A stretch of DNA of 64,000 bases, taken from positions 248,001 to 312,000 of the forward strand of contig CANTFG010000099.1 in assembly GCA_947652605.1 (NCBI GenBank). The letters are read 5' to 3'. This stretch comes from Elmis aenea (lineage: Eukaryota; Arthropoda; Insecta; Coleoptera; Elmidae). Shown here in pieces: positions 10,114 through 25,060 of this stretch; the stretch's first letter is position 1, and each line of letters opens with the position of its first letter. The position numbers were made by a program, and so were the translations under genes. The notes beneath the pieces were generated by a model. The model ran no database searches and was not told the DNA's origin. It saw nothing but the letters and a program-made list of their open reading frames with translations.

Positions 10114-13100
10114 GTATGTATATCACAGGAACAGTTTATCCATCGCCTCTTTACATGAATACAATTGTTTTGCATATGTCTTTCAATGAGCTGGTTTTAA
10201 TTTTTAATAATTTCCTAAAAATACCGTGCTTTAGTTAATACATATGTTCCTTGTGCGACTATTTCGAAACAATTTCAATTATTGATTTGTATATGACAGG
10301 AACAGTTTATCCATCGCCTCTTTACATGAATACAATTGTTTTGCATATGTCTTTCAATAAGCTGGTTTTAATTTTTAATAATTTCCTAAAAATACCGTGC
10401 ATTAGTTAATACATATGTTCCTTGTGCGACTATTTCGAAACAATTTCAATTATTGATTTGTATATCACAGGAACAGTTTATCTATCGCCTCTTTACATGA
10501 ATACAATTGTTTTGCATATGTCTTTCAATGAGCTGGTTTTAATTTTTAATAATTTCCTAAAAATACCGTGCTTTAGTTAATACATATGTTCCTTGAGCGA
10601 CTATTTCTAAACAATTTTAATTATTGATTTGTATATGACAGGAACAGTATATCCATCGCCTCTTTACATGAATACAATTGTTTTGCATATGTCTTTCAAT
10701 GAGCTGGTTTTAATTTTTAATAATTTCCTAAAAATACCGTGCTTTAGTTAATACATATGTTCCTTGAGCGACTATTTCTAAACAATTTTAATTATTAATT
10801 TGTATATGACAGGAACAGTATATCCATCGCCTCTTTACATGAATACAATTGTTTTGCATATGTCTTTCAATGAGCTGGTTTTAATTTTTAATAATTTCCT
10901 AAAAATACCGTGCTTTAGTTAATACATATGTTCCTTGAGCGACTATTTCTAAACAATTTTAATTATTGATTTGTATATCACAGGAACAGTTTATCCATCG
11001 CCTCTTTACAGGAATACAATTGTTTTGCATATGTCTTTCAATGAGCTGGTTTTAATTTTTAATAATTTCCTAAAAATACCGTGCATTAGTTAATACATAT
11101 GTTCTTTGAGCGACTATTTCTGAACAATTTTAATTATTGATTTGTATGTATATCACAGGAACAGTTTATCCATCGCCTCTTTACATGAATACAATTGTTT
11201 TGCATATGTCTTTCAATGAGCTGGTTTTAATTTTTAATAATTTCCTAAAAATACCGTGCTTTAGTTAATACATATGTTCCTTGTGCGACTATTTCGAAAA
11301 TTTCAATTATTGATTTGTATATGACAGGAACAGTTTATCCATCGCCTCTTTACATGAATACAATTGTTTTGCATATGTCTTTCAATGAGCTGCTTTTAAT
11401 TTTTAATAATTTCCTAAAAATACCGTGCATTAGTTAATACATATGTTCCTTGTGCGACTATTTCGAAACAATTTCAATTATTGATTTGTATATCACAGAA
11501 ACAGTTTATCTATCGCCTCTTTACATGAATACAATTGTTTTGCATATGTCTTTCAATGAGCTGGTTTTAATTTTTATTAATTTCCTAAAAATACCGTGCT
11601 TTAGTTAATACATATGTTCCTTGAGCGACTATTTCTGAACAATTTTAATTATTGATTTGTATATCACAGAAACAGTTTATCCATCGCCTCTTTACAGGAA
11701 TACAATTGTTTTGCATATGTCTTTCAATGAGCTGGTTTTAATTTTTAATAATTTCCTAAAAATACCGTGCTTTAGTTAATACATATGTTCCTTGAGCGAC
11801 TATTTCTGAACAATTTTAATTATTGATTTGTATATCACAGAAACAGTTTATCCATCGCCTCTTTACATGAATACAATTGTTTTGCATATGTCTTTCAAAG
11901 AGCTGGTTTTAATTTTTACTAATTTCCTAAAAATACCGTGCTTTAGTTAATACATATGTTCCTTGTGCGACTATTTCGAAACAATTTCAATTATTGATTT
12001 GTATATGACAGGAACAGTTTATCCATCGCCTTTTTACATGAATAAAATTGTTTTGCATATGTCTTTCAATGAGCTGGTTTTAATTTTTAATAATTTCCTA
12101 AAAATACCGTGCTTTAGTTAATACATATGTTCCTTGTGCGACTATTTTGAAACAATTTCAATTATTGATTTGTATATGACAGGAACAGTTTATCCATCGC
12201 TTCTTTACATGAATACAATTGTTTTGCATATGTATTTCAATGAGCTGGTTTTATTTTTTAATAATTTCCTAAAAATACCGTGCATTAGTTAATACATATG
12301 TTCTTTGAGCGACTATTTCTGAACAATTTTAATTATTGATTTGTATGTATATCACAGGAACAGTTTATCCATCGCCTCTTTACATGAATACAATTGTTTT
12401 GCATATGTCTTTCAATGAGCTGGTTTTAATTTTTAATAATTTCCTAAAAATACCGTGCTTTAGTTAATACATATGTTCCTTGTGCGACTATTTCGAAACA
12501 ATTTCAATTATTGATTTGTATATGACAGGAACAGTTTATCCATCGCCTCTTTACATGAATACAATTGTTTTGCATATGTCTTTCAATGAGCTGGTTTTAA
12601 TTTTTAATAATTTCCTAAAAATACCGTGCATTAGTTAATACATATGTTCCTTGTGCGACTATTTCGAAACAATTTCAATTATTGATTTGTATATCACAGG
12701 AACAGTTTATCTATCGCCTCTTTACATGAATACAATTGTTTTGCATATGTCTTTCAATGAGCTGGTTTTAATTTTTAATAATTTCCTAAAAATACCGTGC
12801 TTTAGTTAATACATATGTTCCTTGAGCGACTATTTCTAAACAATTTTAATTATTGATTTGTATATGACAGGAACAGTATATCCATCGCCTCTTTACATGA
12901 ATACAATTGTTTTGCATATGTCTTTCAATGAGCTGGTTTTAATTTTTAATAATTTCCTAAAAATACCGTGCTTTAGTTAATACATATGTTCCTTGAGCGA
13001 CTATTTCTAAACAATTTTAATTATTAATTTGTATATGACAGGAACAGTATATCCATCGCCTCTTTACATGAATACAATTGTTTTGCATATGTCTTTCAAT

Positions 13101-14402
13101 GAGCTGGTTTTAATTTTTAATAATTTCCTAAAAATACCGTGCTTTAGTTAATACATATGTTCCTTGAGCGACTATTTCTAAACAATTTTAATTATTGATT
13201 TGTATATCACAGGAACAGTTTATCCATCGCCTCTTTACAGGAATACAATTGTTTTGCATATGTCTTTCAATGAGCTGGTTTTAATTTTTAATAATTTCCT
13301 AAAAATACCGTGCATTAGTTAATACATATGTTCTTTGAGCGACTATTTCTGAACAATTTTAATTATTGATTTGTATGTATATCACAGGAACAGTTTATCC
13401 ATCGCCTCTTTACATGAATACAATTGTTTTGCATATGTCTTTCAATGAGCTGGTTTTAATTTTTAATAATTTCCTAAAAATACCGTGCTTTAGTTAATAC
13501 ATATGTTCCTTGTGCGACTATTTCGAAACAATTTCAATTATTGATTTGTATATGACAGGAACAGTTTATCCATCGCCTCTTTACATGAATACAATTGTTT
13601 TGCATATGTCTTTCAATGAGCTGGTTTTAATTTTTAATAATTTCCTAAAAATACCGTGCATTAGTTAATACATATGTTCCTTGTGCGACTATTTCGAAAC
13701 AATTTCAATTATTGATTTGTATATCACAGAAACAGTTTATCTATCGCCTCTTTACATGAATACAATTGTTTTGCATATGTCTTTCAATGAGCTGGTTTTA
13801 ATTTTTAATAATTTCCTAAAAATACCGTGCTTTAGTTAATACATATGTTCCTTGAGCGACTATTTCTAAACAATTTTAATTATTGATTTGTATATGACAG
13901 GAACAGTATATCCATCGCCTCTTTACATGAATACAATTGTTTTGCATATGTCTTTCAATGAGCTGGTTTTAATTTTTAATAATTTCCTAAAAATACCGTG
14001 CTTTAGTTAATACATATGTTCCTTGAGCGACTATTTCTAAACAATTTTAATTATTAATTTGTATATGACAGGAACAGTATATCCATCGCCTCTTTACATG
14101 AATACAATTGTTTTGCATATGTCTTTCAATGAGCTGGTTTTAATTTTTAATAATTTCCTAAAAATACCGTGCTTTAGTTAATACATATGTTCCTTGAGCG
14201 ACTATTTCGAAACAATTTTAATTATTGATTTGTATATCACAGGAACAGTTTATTTATCGCCTCTTTACATGAATACAATTGTTTTGCATATGTCTTTCAA
14301 TGAGCTGGTTTTAATTTTTAATAATTTCCTAAAAATACCGTGCTTTAGTTAATACATATGTTCCTTGAGCGACTATTTCGAAACAATTTTAATTATTGAT
14401 TT
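10114..14402 (+). repeat. Nested 1030-bp and 2229-bp repeats
   Basis: The 4-bp insertion monomers at 10114 and 11144, and at 12343 and 13373, are each 1030 bp apart (six monomers plus 4 bp). The two pairs are 2229 bp apart. The rare TTATTAATTTG variant follows the same register (10792, 13021, 14051). A 2-bp deletion near 11297 is private to one copy. Confidence 0.8.
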
Positions 14403-17400
14403 GTATATCACAGGAACAGTTTATCCATCGCCTCTTTACATGAATACAATTGTTTTGCATATGTCTTTCAATGAGCTGGTTTTAATTTTTAATAATTTCC
14501 TAAAAATACCGTGCTTTAGTTAATACATATGTTCCTTGAGCGACTATTTCTAAACAATTTTAATTATTGATTTGTATATGACAGGAACAGTTTATCCATT
14601 GCCTCTTTACATGAATACAATTGTTTTGCATATGTCTTTCAATAAGCTGGTTTTAATTTTTAATAATTTCCTAAAAATACCGTGCTTTAGTTAATACATA
14701 TGTTCCTTGAGCGACTATTTCTAAACAATTTTAATTATTGATTTGTATATCACAGGAACAGTTTATCCATCGCCTCTTTACATGAATACAATTGTTTTGC
14801 ATATGTCTTTCAATGAGCTGGTTTTAATTTTTAATAATTTCCTAAAAATACCGTGCTTTAGTTAATACATATGTTCCTTGAGCGACTATTTCGAAACAAT
14901 TTTAATTATTGATTTGTATATCACAGGAACAGTTTATCCATCGCCTCTTTACATGAATACAATTGTTTTGCATATGTCTTTCAATGAGCTGGTTTTAATT
15001 TTTAATAATTTCCTAAAAATACCGTGCTTTAGTTAATACATATGTTCCTTGAGCGACTATTTCTGAACAATTTTAATTATTGATTTGTATGTCACAGAAA
15101 CAGTTTATCTATCGCCTCTTTACATGAATACAATTGTTTTGCATATGTCTTTCAATGAGCTGGTATTAATTTTTAATAATTTCCTAAAAATACCGTGCTT
15201 TAGTTAATACATATGTTCCTTGAGCGACTATTTCTAAACAATTTTAATTATTGATTTGTATATCACAGGAACAGTTTATCCATCGCCTCTTTACAGGAAT
15301 ACAATTGTTTTGCATATGTCTTTCAATGAGCTGGTTTTAATTTTTAATAATTTCCTAAAAATACCGTGCTTTAGTTAATACATATGTTCCTTGAGCGACT
15401 ATTTCTAAACAATTTTAATTATTGATTTGTATATCACAGGAACAGTTTATCCATCGCCTCTTTACAGGAATACAATTGTTTTGCATATGTCTTTCAATGA
15501 GCTGGTTTTAATTTTTAATAATTTCCTAAAAATACCGTGCATTAGTTAATACATATGTTCTTTGAGCGACTATTTCTGAACAATTTTAATTATTGATTTG
15601 TATGTATATCACAGGAACAGTTTATCCATCGCCTCTTTACATGAATACAATTGTTTTGCATATGTCTTTCAATGAGCTGGTTTTAATTTTTAATAATTTC
15701 CCAAAAATACCGTGCTTTAGTTAATACATATGTTCCTTGTGCGACTATTTCGAAACAATTTCAATTATTGATTTGTATATGACAGGAACAGTTTATCCAT
15801 CGCCTCTTTACATGAATACAATTGTTTTGCATATGTCTTTCAATGAGCTGGTTTTAATTTTTAATAATTTCCTAAAAATACCGTGCATTAGTTAATACAT
15901 ATGTTCCTTGTGCGACTATTTCGAAACAATTTCAATTATTGATTTGTATATCACAGGAACAGTTTATCTATCGCCTCTTTACATGAATACAATTGTTTTG
16001 CATATGTCTTTTAATGAGCTGGTTTTAATTTTTAATAATTTCCTAAAAATACCGTGCTTTAGTTAATACATATGTTCCTTGAGCGACTATTTCTAAACAA
16101 TTTTAATTATTAATTTGTATATGACAGGAACAGTATATCCATCGCCTCTTTACATGAATACAATTGTTTTGCATATGTCTTTCAATGAGCTGGTTTTAAT
16201 TTTTAATAATTTCCTAAAAATACCGTGCTTTAGTTAATACATATGTTCCTTGAGCGACTATTTCTAAACAATTTTAATTATTGATTTGTATATGACAGGA
16301 ACAGTATATCCATCGCCTCTTTACATGAATACAATTGTTTTGCATATGTCTTTCAATGAGCTGGTTTTAATTTTTAATAATTTCCTAAAAATACCGTGCT
16401 TTAGTTAATACATATGTTCCTTGAGCAACTATTTCGAAACAATTTTAATTATTGATTTGTATATCACAGGAACAGTTTATTTATCGCCTCTTTACATGAA
16501 TACAATTGTTTTGCATATGTCTTTCAATGAGCTGGTTTTAATTTTTAATAATTTCCTAAAAATACCGTGCTTTAGTTAATACATATGTTCCTTGAGCGAC
16601 TATTTCGAAACAATTTTAATTATTGATTTGTATATCACAGGAACAGTTTATCCATCGCCTCTTTACATGAATACAATTGTTTTGCATATGTCTTTTAATG
16701 AGCTGGTTTTAATTTTTAATAATTTCCTAAAAATACCGTGCATTAGTTAATACATATGTTCCTTGTGCGACTATTTCGAAACAATTTCAATTATTGATTT
16801 GTATATCACAGGAACAGTTTATCTATCGCCTCTTTACATGAATACAATTGTTTTGCATATGTCTTTCAATGAGCTGGTTTTAATTTTTAATAATTTCCTA
16901 AAAATACCGTGCATTAGTTAATACATATGTTCCTTGAGCGACTATTTCGAAACAATTTTAATTATTGATTTGTATATCACAGGAACAGTTTATCCATCGC
17001 CTCTTTACATGAATACAATTGTTTTGCATATGTCTTTCAATGAGCTGGTTTTAATTTTTAATAATTTCCTAAAAATACCGTGCTTTAGTTAATACATATG
17101 TTCCTTGAGCGACTATTTCTAAACAATTTTAATTATTGATTTGTATATGACAGGAACAGTATATCCATCGCCTCTTTACATGAATACAATTGTTTTGCAT
17201 ATGTCTTTCAATGAGCTGGTTTTAATTTTTAATAATTTCCTAAAAATACCGTGCTTTAGTTAATACATATGTTCCTTGAGCGACTATTTCGAAACAATTT
17301 TAATTATTGATTTGTATATCACAGGAACAGTTTATTTATCGCCTCTTTACATGAATACAATTGTTTTGCATATGTCTTTCAATGAGCTGGTTTTAATTTT

Positions 17401-18191
17401 TAATAATTTCCTAAAAATACCGTGCTTTAGTTAATACATATGTTCCTTGAGCGACTATTTCTAAACAATTTTAATTATTGATTTGTATATGACAGGAACA
17501 GTTTATCCATCGCCTCTTTACATGAATACAATTGTTTTGCATATGTCTTTCAATAAGCTGGTTTTAATTTTTAATAATTTCCTAAAAATACCGTGCTTTA
17601 GTTAATACATATGTTCCTTGAGCGACTATTTCTAAACAATTTTAATTATTGATTTGTATATCACAGGAACAGTTTATCCATTGCCTCTTTACATGAATAA
17701 AATTGTTTTGCATATGTCTTTCAATGAGCTGGTATTAATTTTTAATAATTTCCTAAAAATACCGTGCTTTAGTTAATACATATGTTCCTTGAGCGACTAT
17801 TTCGAAACAATTTTAATTATTGATTTGTATATCACAGGAACAGTTTATCCATCGCCTCTTTACATGAATACAATTGTTTTGCATATGTCTTTCAATGAGC
17901 TGGTATTAATTTTTAATAATTTCCTAAAAATACCGTGCTTTAGTTAATACATATGTTCCTTGAGCGACTATTTCTGATTAATTTCAATTATTGATTTGTA
18001 TATCACAGGAACAGTTTATCTATCGCCTCTTTACATGAATACAATTGTTTTGCATATGTCTTTCAATGAGCTGGTTTTAATTTTTAATAATTTCCTAAAA
18101 ATACCGTGCTTTAGTTAATACATATGTTCCTTGAGCGACAATTTCGAAACAATTTTAATTATTGATTTGTATATCACAGGAACAGTTTATC

Positions 18192-18267
18192 CATCGCATA
18201 TGTTCCTTGAGCGACTATTTCTAAACAATTTAAATTATTGATTTGTATATGACAGGAACAGTTTATC
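18192..18267 (+). repeat. Truncated 76-bp monomer, copy 2
   Basis: Same 95-bp deletion junction. The monomer that normally sits directly upstream is absent: GACAATTTCG lies 55 bp upstream here instead of 226 bp as at 36431-36657, a difference of exactly one 171-bp unit. Confidence 0.97.
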
Positions 18268-21200
18268 CATTGCCTCTTTACATGAATACAATTGTTTTGC
18301 ATATGTCTTTCAATGAGCTGGTTTTAATTTTTAATAATTTCCTAAAAATACCGTGCTTTAGTTAATACATATGTTCCTTGAGCGACTATTTCTAAACAAT
18401 TTTAATTATTGATTTGTATATCACAAAAACAGTTTATCCATCGCCTCTTTACAGGAATACAATTGTTTTGCATATGTCTTTCAATGAGCTGGTTTTAATT
18501 TTTAATAATTTCCTAAAAATACCGTGCTTTAATTAATACATATGTTCCTTGAGCGACTATTTCTGAACAATTTTAATTATTGATTTGTATATCACAGAAA
18601 CAGTTTATCCATCGCCTCTTTACAGGAATACAATTGTTTTGCATATGTCTTTCAATGAGCTGGTTTTAATTTTTAATAATTTCCTAAAAATACCGTGCTT
18701 TAGTTAATACATATGTTCCTTGAGCGACTATTTCTAAACAATTTTAATTATTGATTTGTATATCACAGAAACAGTTTATCCATCGCCTCTTTACAGGAAT
18801 ACAATTGTTTTGCATATGTCTTTCAATGAGCTGGTTTTAATTTTTAATAATTTTCTAAAAATACCGTGCTTTAGTTAATACATATGTTCCTTGAGCGACT
18901 ATTTCTAAACAATTTTAATTATTGATTTGTATATGACAGGAACCGTTTATCCATCGCCTCTTTACATGAATACAATTGTTTTGCATATGTCTTTCAATGA
19001 GCTGGTTTTAATTTTTAATAATTTCCTAAAAATACCGTGCATTAGTTAATACATATGTTCCTTGTGCGACTATTTCGAAACAATTTCAATTATTGATTTG
19101 TATATCACAGGAACAGTTTATCTATCGCCTCTTTACATGAATACAATTGTTTTGCATATGTCTTTCAATGAGCTGGTTTTAATTTTTAATAATTTCCTAA
19201 AAATACCGTGCTTTAGTTAATACATATGTTCCTTGAGCGACTATTTCTGAACAATTTTAATTATTGATTTGTATATCACAGAAACAGTTTATCCATCGCC
19301 TCTTTACAGGAATACAATTGTTTTGCATATGTCTTTCAATGAGCTGGTTTTAATTTTTAATAATTTCCTAAAAATACCGTGCTTTAGTTAATACATATGT
19401 TCCTTGTGCGACTATTTCGAAACAATTTCAATTATTGATTTGTATATGACAAGAACAGTTTATCCATCGCCTCTTTACATGAATACAATTGTTTTGCATG
19501 TGTCTTTCAATGAGCTGGTTTTAATTTTTAATAATTTCCTAAAAATACCGTGCATTAGTTAATACATATGTTCCTTGTGCGACTATTTCGAAACAATTTC
19601 AATTATTGATTTGTATATCACAGGAACAGTTTATCTATCGCCTCTTTACATGAATACAATTGTTTTGCATATGTCTTTCAATGAGCTGGTTTTAATTTTT
19701 AATAATTTCCTAAAAATACCGTGCATTAGTTAATACATATGTTCCTTGAGCGACTCTTTCGAAACAATTTTAATTATTGATTTGTATATCCCAGGAACAG
19801 TTTATCCATCGCCTCTTTACATGAATACAATTGTTTTGCATATGTCTTTCAATGAGCTGGTTTTAATTTTTAATAATTTCCTAAAAATACCGTGCTTTAG
19901 TTAATACATATGTTCCTTGAGCGACTATTTCTAAACAATTTTAATTATTGATTTGTATATGACAGGAACAGTATATCCATCGCCTCTTTACATGAATACA
20001 ATTGTTTTGCATATGTCTTTCAATGAGCTGGTTTTAATTTTTAATAATTTCCTAAAAATACCGTGCTTTAGTTAATACATATGTTCCTTGAGCGACTATT
20101 TCGAAACAATTTTAATTATTGATTTGTATATCACAGGAACAGTTTATTTATCGCCTCTTTACATGAATACAATTGTTTTGCATATGTCTTTCAATGAGCT
20201 GGTTTTAATTTTTAATAATTTCCTAAAAATACCGTGCTTTAGTTAATACATATGTTCCTTGAGCGACTATTTCTAAACAATTTTAATTATTGATTTGTAT
20301 ATGACAGGAACAGTATATCCATCGCCTCTTTACATGAATACAATTGTTTTGCATATGTCTTTCAATGAGCTGGTTTTAATTTTTAATAATTTCCTAAAAA
20401 TACCGTGCTTTAGTTAATACATATGTTCCTTGAGCGACTATTTCGAAACAATTTTAATTATTGATTTGTATATCACAGGAACAGTTTATTTATCGCCTCT
20501 TTACATGAATACAATTGTTTTGCATATGTCTTTCAATGAGCTGGTTTTAATTTTTAATAATTTCCTAAAAATACCGTGCTTTAGTTAATACATATGTTCC
20601 TTGAGCGACTATTTCTAAACAATTTTAATTATTGATTTGTATATGACAGGAACAGTTTATCCATCGCCTCTTTACATGAATACAATTGTTTTGCATATGT
20701 CTTTCAATAAGCTGGTTTTAATTTTTAATAATTTCCTAAAAATACCGTGCTTTAGTTAATACATATGTTCCTTGAGCGACTATTTCTAAACAATTTTAAT
20801 TATTGATTTGTATATGACAGGAACAGTATATCCATCGCCTCTTTACATGAATACAATTGTTTTGCATATGTCTTTCAATGAGCTGGTTTTAATTTTTAAT
20901 AATTTCCTAAAAATACCGTGCTTTAGTTAATACATATGTTCCTTGAGCGACTATTTCGAAACAATTTTAATTATTGATTTGTATATCACAGGAACAGTTT
21001 ATTTATCGCCTCTTTACATGAATACAATTGTTTTGCATATGTCTTTCAATGAGCTGGTTTTAATTTTTAATAATTTCCTAAAAATACCGTGCTTTAGTTA
21101 ATACATATGTTCCTTGAGCGACTATTTCTAAACAATTTTAATTATTGATTTGTATATGACAGGAACAGTTTATCCATCGCCTCTTTACATGAATACAATT

Positions 21201-21687
21201 GTTTTGCATATGTCTTTCAATAAGCTGGTTTTAATTTTTAATAATTTCCTAAAAATACCGTGCTTTAGTTAATACATATGTTCCTTGAGCGACTATTTCT
21301 AAACAATTTTAATTATTGATTTGTATATCACAGGAACAGTTTATCCATCGCCTCTTTACAGGAATACAATTGTTTTGCATATGTCTTTCAATGAGCTGGT
21401 TTTAATTTTTAATAATTTCCTAAAAATACCGTGCTTTAGTTAATACATATGTTCCTTGAGCGACTATTTCTAAACAATTTTAATTATTGATTTGTATATC
21501 ACAGGAACAGTTTATCCATCGCCTCTTTACATGAATACAATTGTTTTGCATATGTCTTTTAATAAGCTGGTAATAATTTTTAATAATATCCTAAAAATAC
21601 CGTGCTTTAGTTAATACATATGTTCCTTGAGCGACTATTTCTGAACAATTTAAATTATTGATTTGTATATGACAGGAACAGTTTATC

Positions 21688-21763
21688 CATCGCATATGTT
21701 CCTTGAGCGACTATTTCTAAACAATTTAAATTATTGATTTGTATATGACAGGAACAGTTTATT
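21688..21763 (+). repeat. Truncated 76-bp monomer, copy 3
   Basis: Same deletion junction. The upstream monomer carries private changes (GGTAATAATTTT and AATATCC near 21570-21590), and the next monomer starts TTCATTGCC rather than TCCATTGCC. Confidence 0.97.
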
Positions 21764-24700
21764 CATTGCCTCTTTACATGAATACAATTGTTTTGCATAT
21801 GTCTTTCAATGAGCTGGTTTTAATTTTTAATAATTTCCTAAAAATACCGTGCTTTAGTTAATACATATGTTCCTTGAGCGACTATTTCTAAACAATTTTA
21901 ATTATTGATTTGTATATCACAGAAACAGTTTATCCATCGCCTCTTTACAGGAATACAATTGTTTTGCATATGTCTTTCAATGAGCTGGTTTTAATTTTTA
22001 ATAATTTCCTAAAAATACCGGGCTTTAGTTAATACATATGTTCCTTGAGCGACTATTTCTAAACAATTTTAATTATTGATTTGTATATCACAGAAACAGT
22101 TTATCCATCGCCTCTTTACAGGAATACAATTGTTTTGCATATGTCTTTCAATGAGCTGGTTTTAATTTTTAATAATTTCCTAAAAATACCGTGCTTTAGT
22201 TAATACATATGTTCCTTGAGCGACTATTTCTAAACAATTTTAATTATTGATTTGTATATCACAGGAACAGTTTATCCATCGCCTCTTTACATGAATACAA
22301 TTGTTTTGCATATGTCTTTCAATGAGCTGGTTTTAATTTTTAATAATTTCCTAAAAATACCGTGCATTAGTTAATACATATGTTCCTTGTGCGACTATTT
22401 CGAAACAATTTCAATTATTGATTTGTATATCACAGGAACAGTTTATCTATCGCCTCTTTACATGAATACAATTGTTTTGCATATGTCTTTCAATGAGCTG
22501 GTTTTAATTTTTAATAATTTCCTAAAAATACCGTGCTTTAGTTAATACATATGTTCCTTGAGCGACTATTTCTGAACAATTTTAATTATTGATTTGTATA
22601 TCACAGAAACAGTTTATCCATCGCCTCTTTACAGGAATACAATTGTTTTGCATATGTCTTTCAATGAGCTGGTTTTAATTTTTAATAATTTCCTAAAAAT
22701 ACCGTGCTTTAGTTAATACATATGTTCCTTGAGCGACTATTTCGAAACAATTTCAATTATTGATTTGTATATGACAAGAACAGTTTATCCATCGCCTCTT
22801 TACATGAATACAATTGTTTTGCATATGTCTTTTAATGAGCTGGTTTTAATTTTTAATAATTTCCTAAAAATACCGTGCATTAGTTAATACATATGTTCCT
22901 TGTGCGACTATTTCGAAACAATTTCAATTATTGATTTGTATATCACAGGAACAGTTTATCTATCGCCTCTTTACATGAATACAATTGTTTTGCATATGTC
23001 TTTCAATGAGCTGGTTTTAATTTTTAATAATTTCCTAAAAATACCGTGCATAAGTTAATACATATGTTCCTTGAGCGACTATTTCGAAACAATTTTAATT
23101 ATTGATTTGTATATCACAGGAACAGTTTATCCATCGCCTCTTTACATGAATACAATTGTTTTGCATATGTCTTTCAATGAGCTGGTTTTAATTTTTAATA
23201 ATTTCCTAAAAATACCGTGCTTTAGTTAATACATATGTTCCTTGAGCGACTATTTCTAAACAATTTTAATTATTGATTTGTATATGACAGGAACAGTATA
23301 TCCATCGCCTCTTTACATGAATACAATTGTTTTGCATATGTCTTTCAATGAGCTGGTTTTAATTTTTAATAATTTCCTAAAAATACCGTGCTTTAGTTAA
23401 TACATATGTTCCTTGAGCGACTATTTCGAAACAATTTTAATTATTGATTTGTATATCACAGAAACAGTTTATTTATCGCCTCTTTACATGAATACAATTG
23501 TTTTGCATATGTCTTTCAATGAGCTGGTTTTAATTTTTAATAATTTCCTAAAAATACCGTGCTTTAGTTAATACATATGTTCCTTGAGCGACTATTTCGA
23601 AACAATTTTAATTATTGATTTGTATATCACAGGAACAGTTTATCCATCGCCTCTTTACATGAATACAATTGTTTTGCATATGTCTTTCAATGAGCTGGTT
23701 TTAATTTTTAATAATTTCCTAAAAATACCGTGCTTTAGTTAATACATATGTTCCTTGAGCGACTATTTCTAAACAATTTTAATTATTGATTTGTATATGA
23801 CAGGAACAGTTTATCCATGGCCTCTTTACATGAATACAATTGTTTTGCATATGTCTTTCAATGAGCTGGTTTTAATTTTTAATAATTTCCTAAAAATACC
23901 GTGCTTTAGTTAATACATATGTTCCTTGAGCGACTATTTCTAAACAATTTTAATTATTGATTTGTATATCACAGGAACAGTTTATCCATCGCCTCTTTAC
24001 ATGAATAAAATTGTTTTGCATATGTCTTTCAATGAGCTGGTTTTAATTTTTAATAATTTCCTAAAAATACCGTGCTTTAGTTAATACATATGTTCCTTGA
24101 GCGACTATTTCGAAACAATTTTAATTATTGATTTGTATATCACATGAACAGTTTATCCATCGCCTCTTTACATGAATACAATTGTTTTGCATATGTCTTT
24201 CAATGAGCTGGTTTTAATTTTTAATAATTTCCTAAAAATACCGTGCTTTAGTTAATACATATGTTCCTTGAGCGACTATTTCTGAACAATTATAATTATT
24301 GATTTGTATGTCACAGAAACAGTTTATCCATCGCCTCTTTACATGAATACAATTGTTTTGCATATGTCTTTCAATGAGCTGGTATTAATTTTTATTAATT
24401 TCCTAAAAATACCGTGCTTTAGTTAATACATATGTTCCTTGAGCGACTATTTCTAAACAATTTTAATTATTGATTTGTATATCACAGGAACAGTTTATCC
24501 ATCGCCTCTTTACAGGAATACAATTTTTTTGCATATGTCTTTCAATGAGCTGGTTTTAATTTTTAATAATTTTCTAAAAATACCGTGCTTTAGTTAATAC
24601 ATATGTTCCTTGAGCGACTATTTCTAAACAATTTTAATTATTGATTTGTATATCACAGGAACAGTTTATCCATCGCCTCTTTACAGGAATACAATTGTTT

Positions 24701-25060
24701 TGCATATGTCTTTCAATGAGCTGGTTTTAATTTTTAATAATTTCCTAAAAATACCGTGCATTAGTTAATACATATGTTCTTTGAGCGACTATTTCTGAAC
24801 AATTTTAATTATTGATTTGTATGTATATCACAGGAACAGTTTATCCATCGCCTCTTTACATGAATACAATTGTTTTGCATATGTCTTTCAATGAGCTGGT
24901 TTTAATTTTTAATAATTTCCTAAAAATACCGTGCATTAGTTAATACATATGTTCTTTGAGCGACTATTTCTGAACAATTTTAATTATTGATTTGTATATC
25001 ACAGAAACAGTTTATCCATCGCCTCTTTACATGAATACAATTGTTTTGCATATGTCTTTC

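Noticed and set aside
17960..17990. TCTGATTAATTTC change as a functional site
   Set aside because: It is a private change in one monomer with no associated structure, consistent with ordinary mutation.
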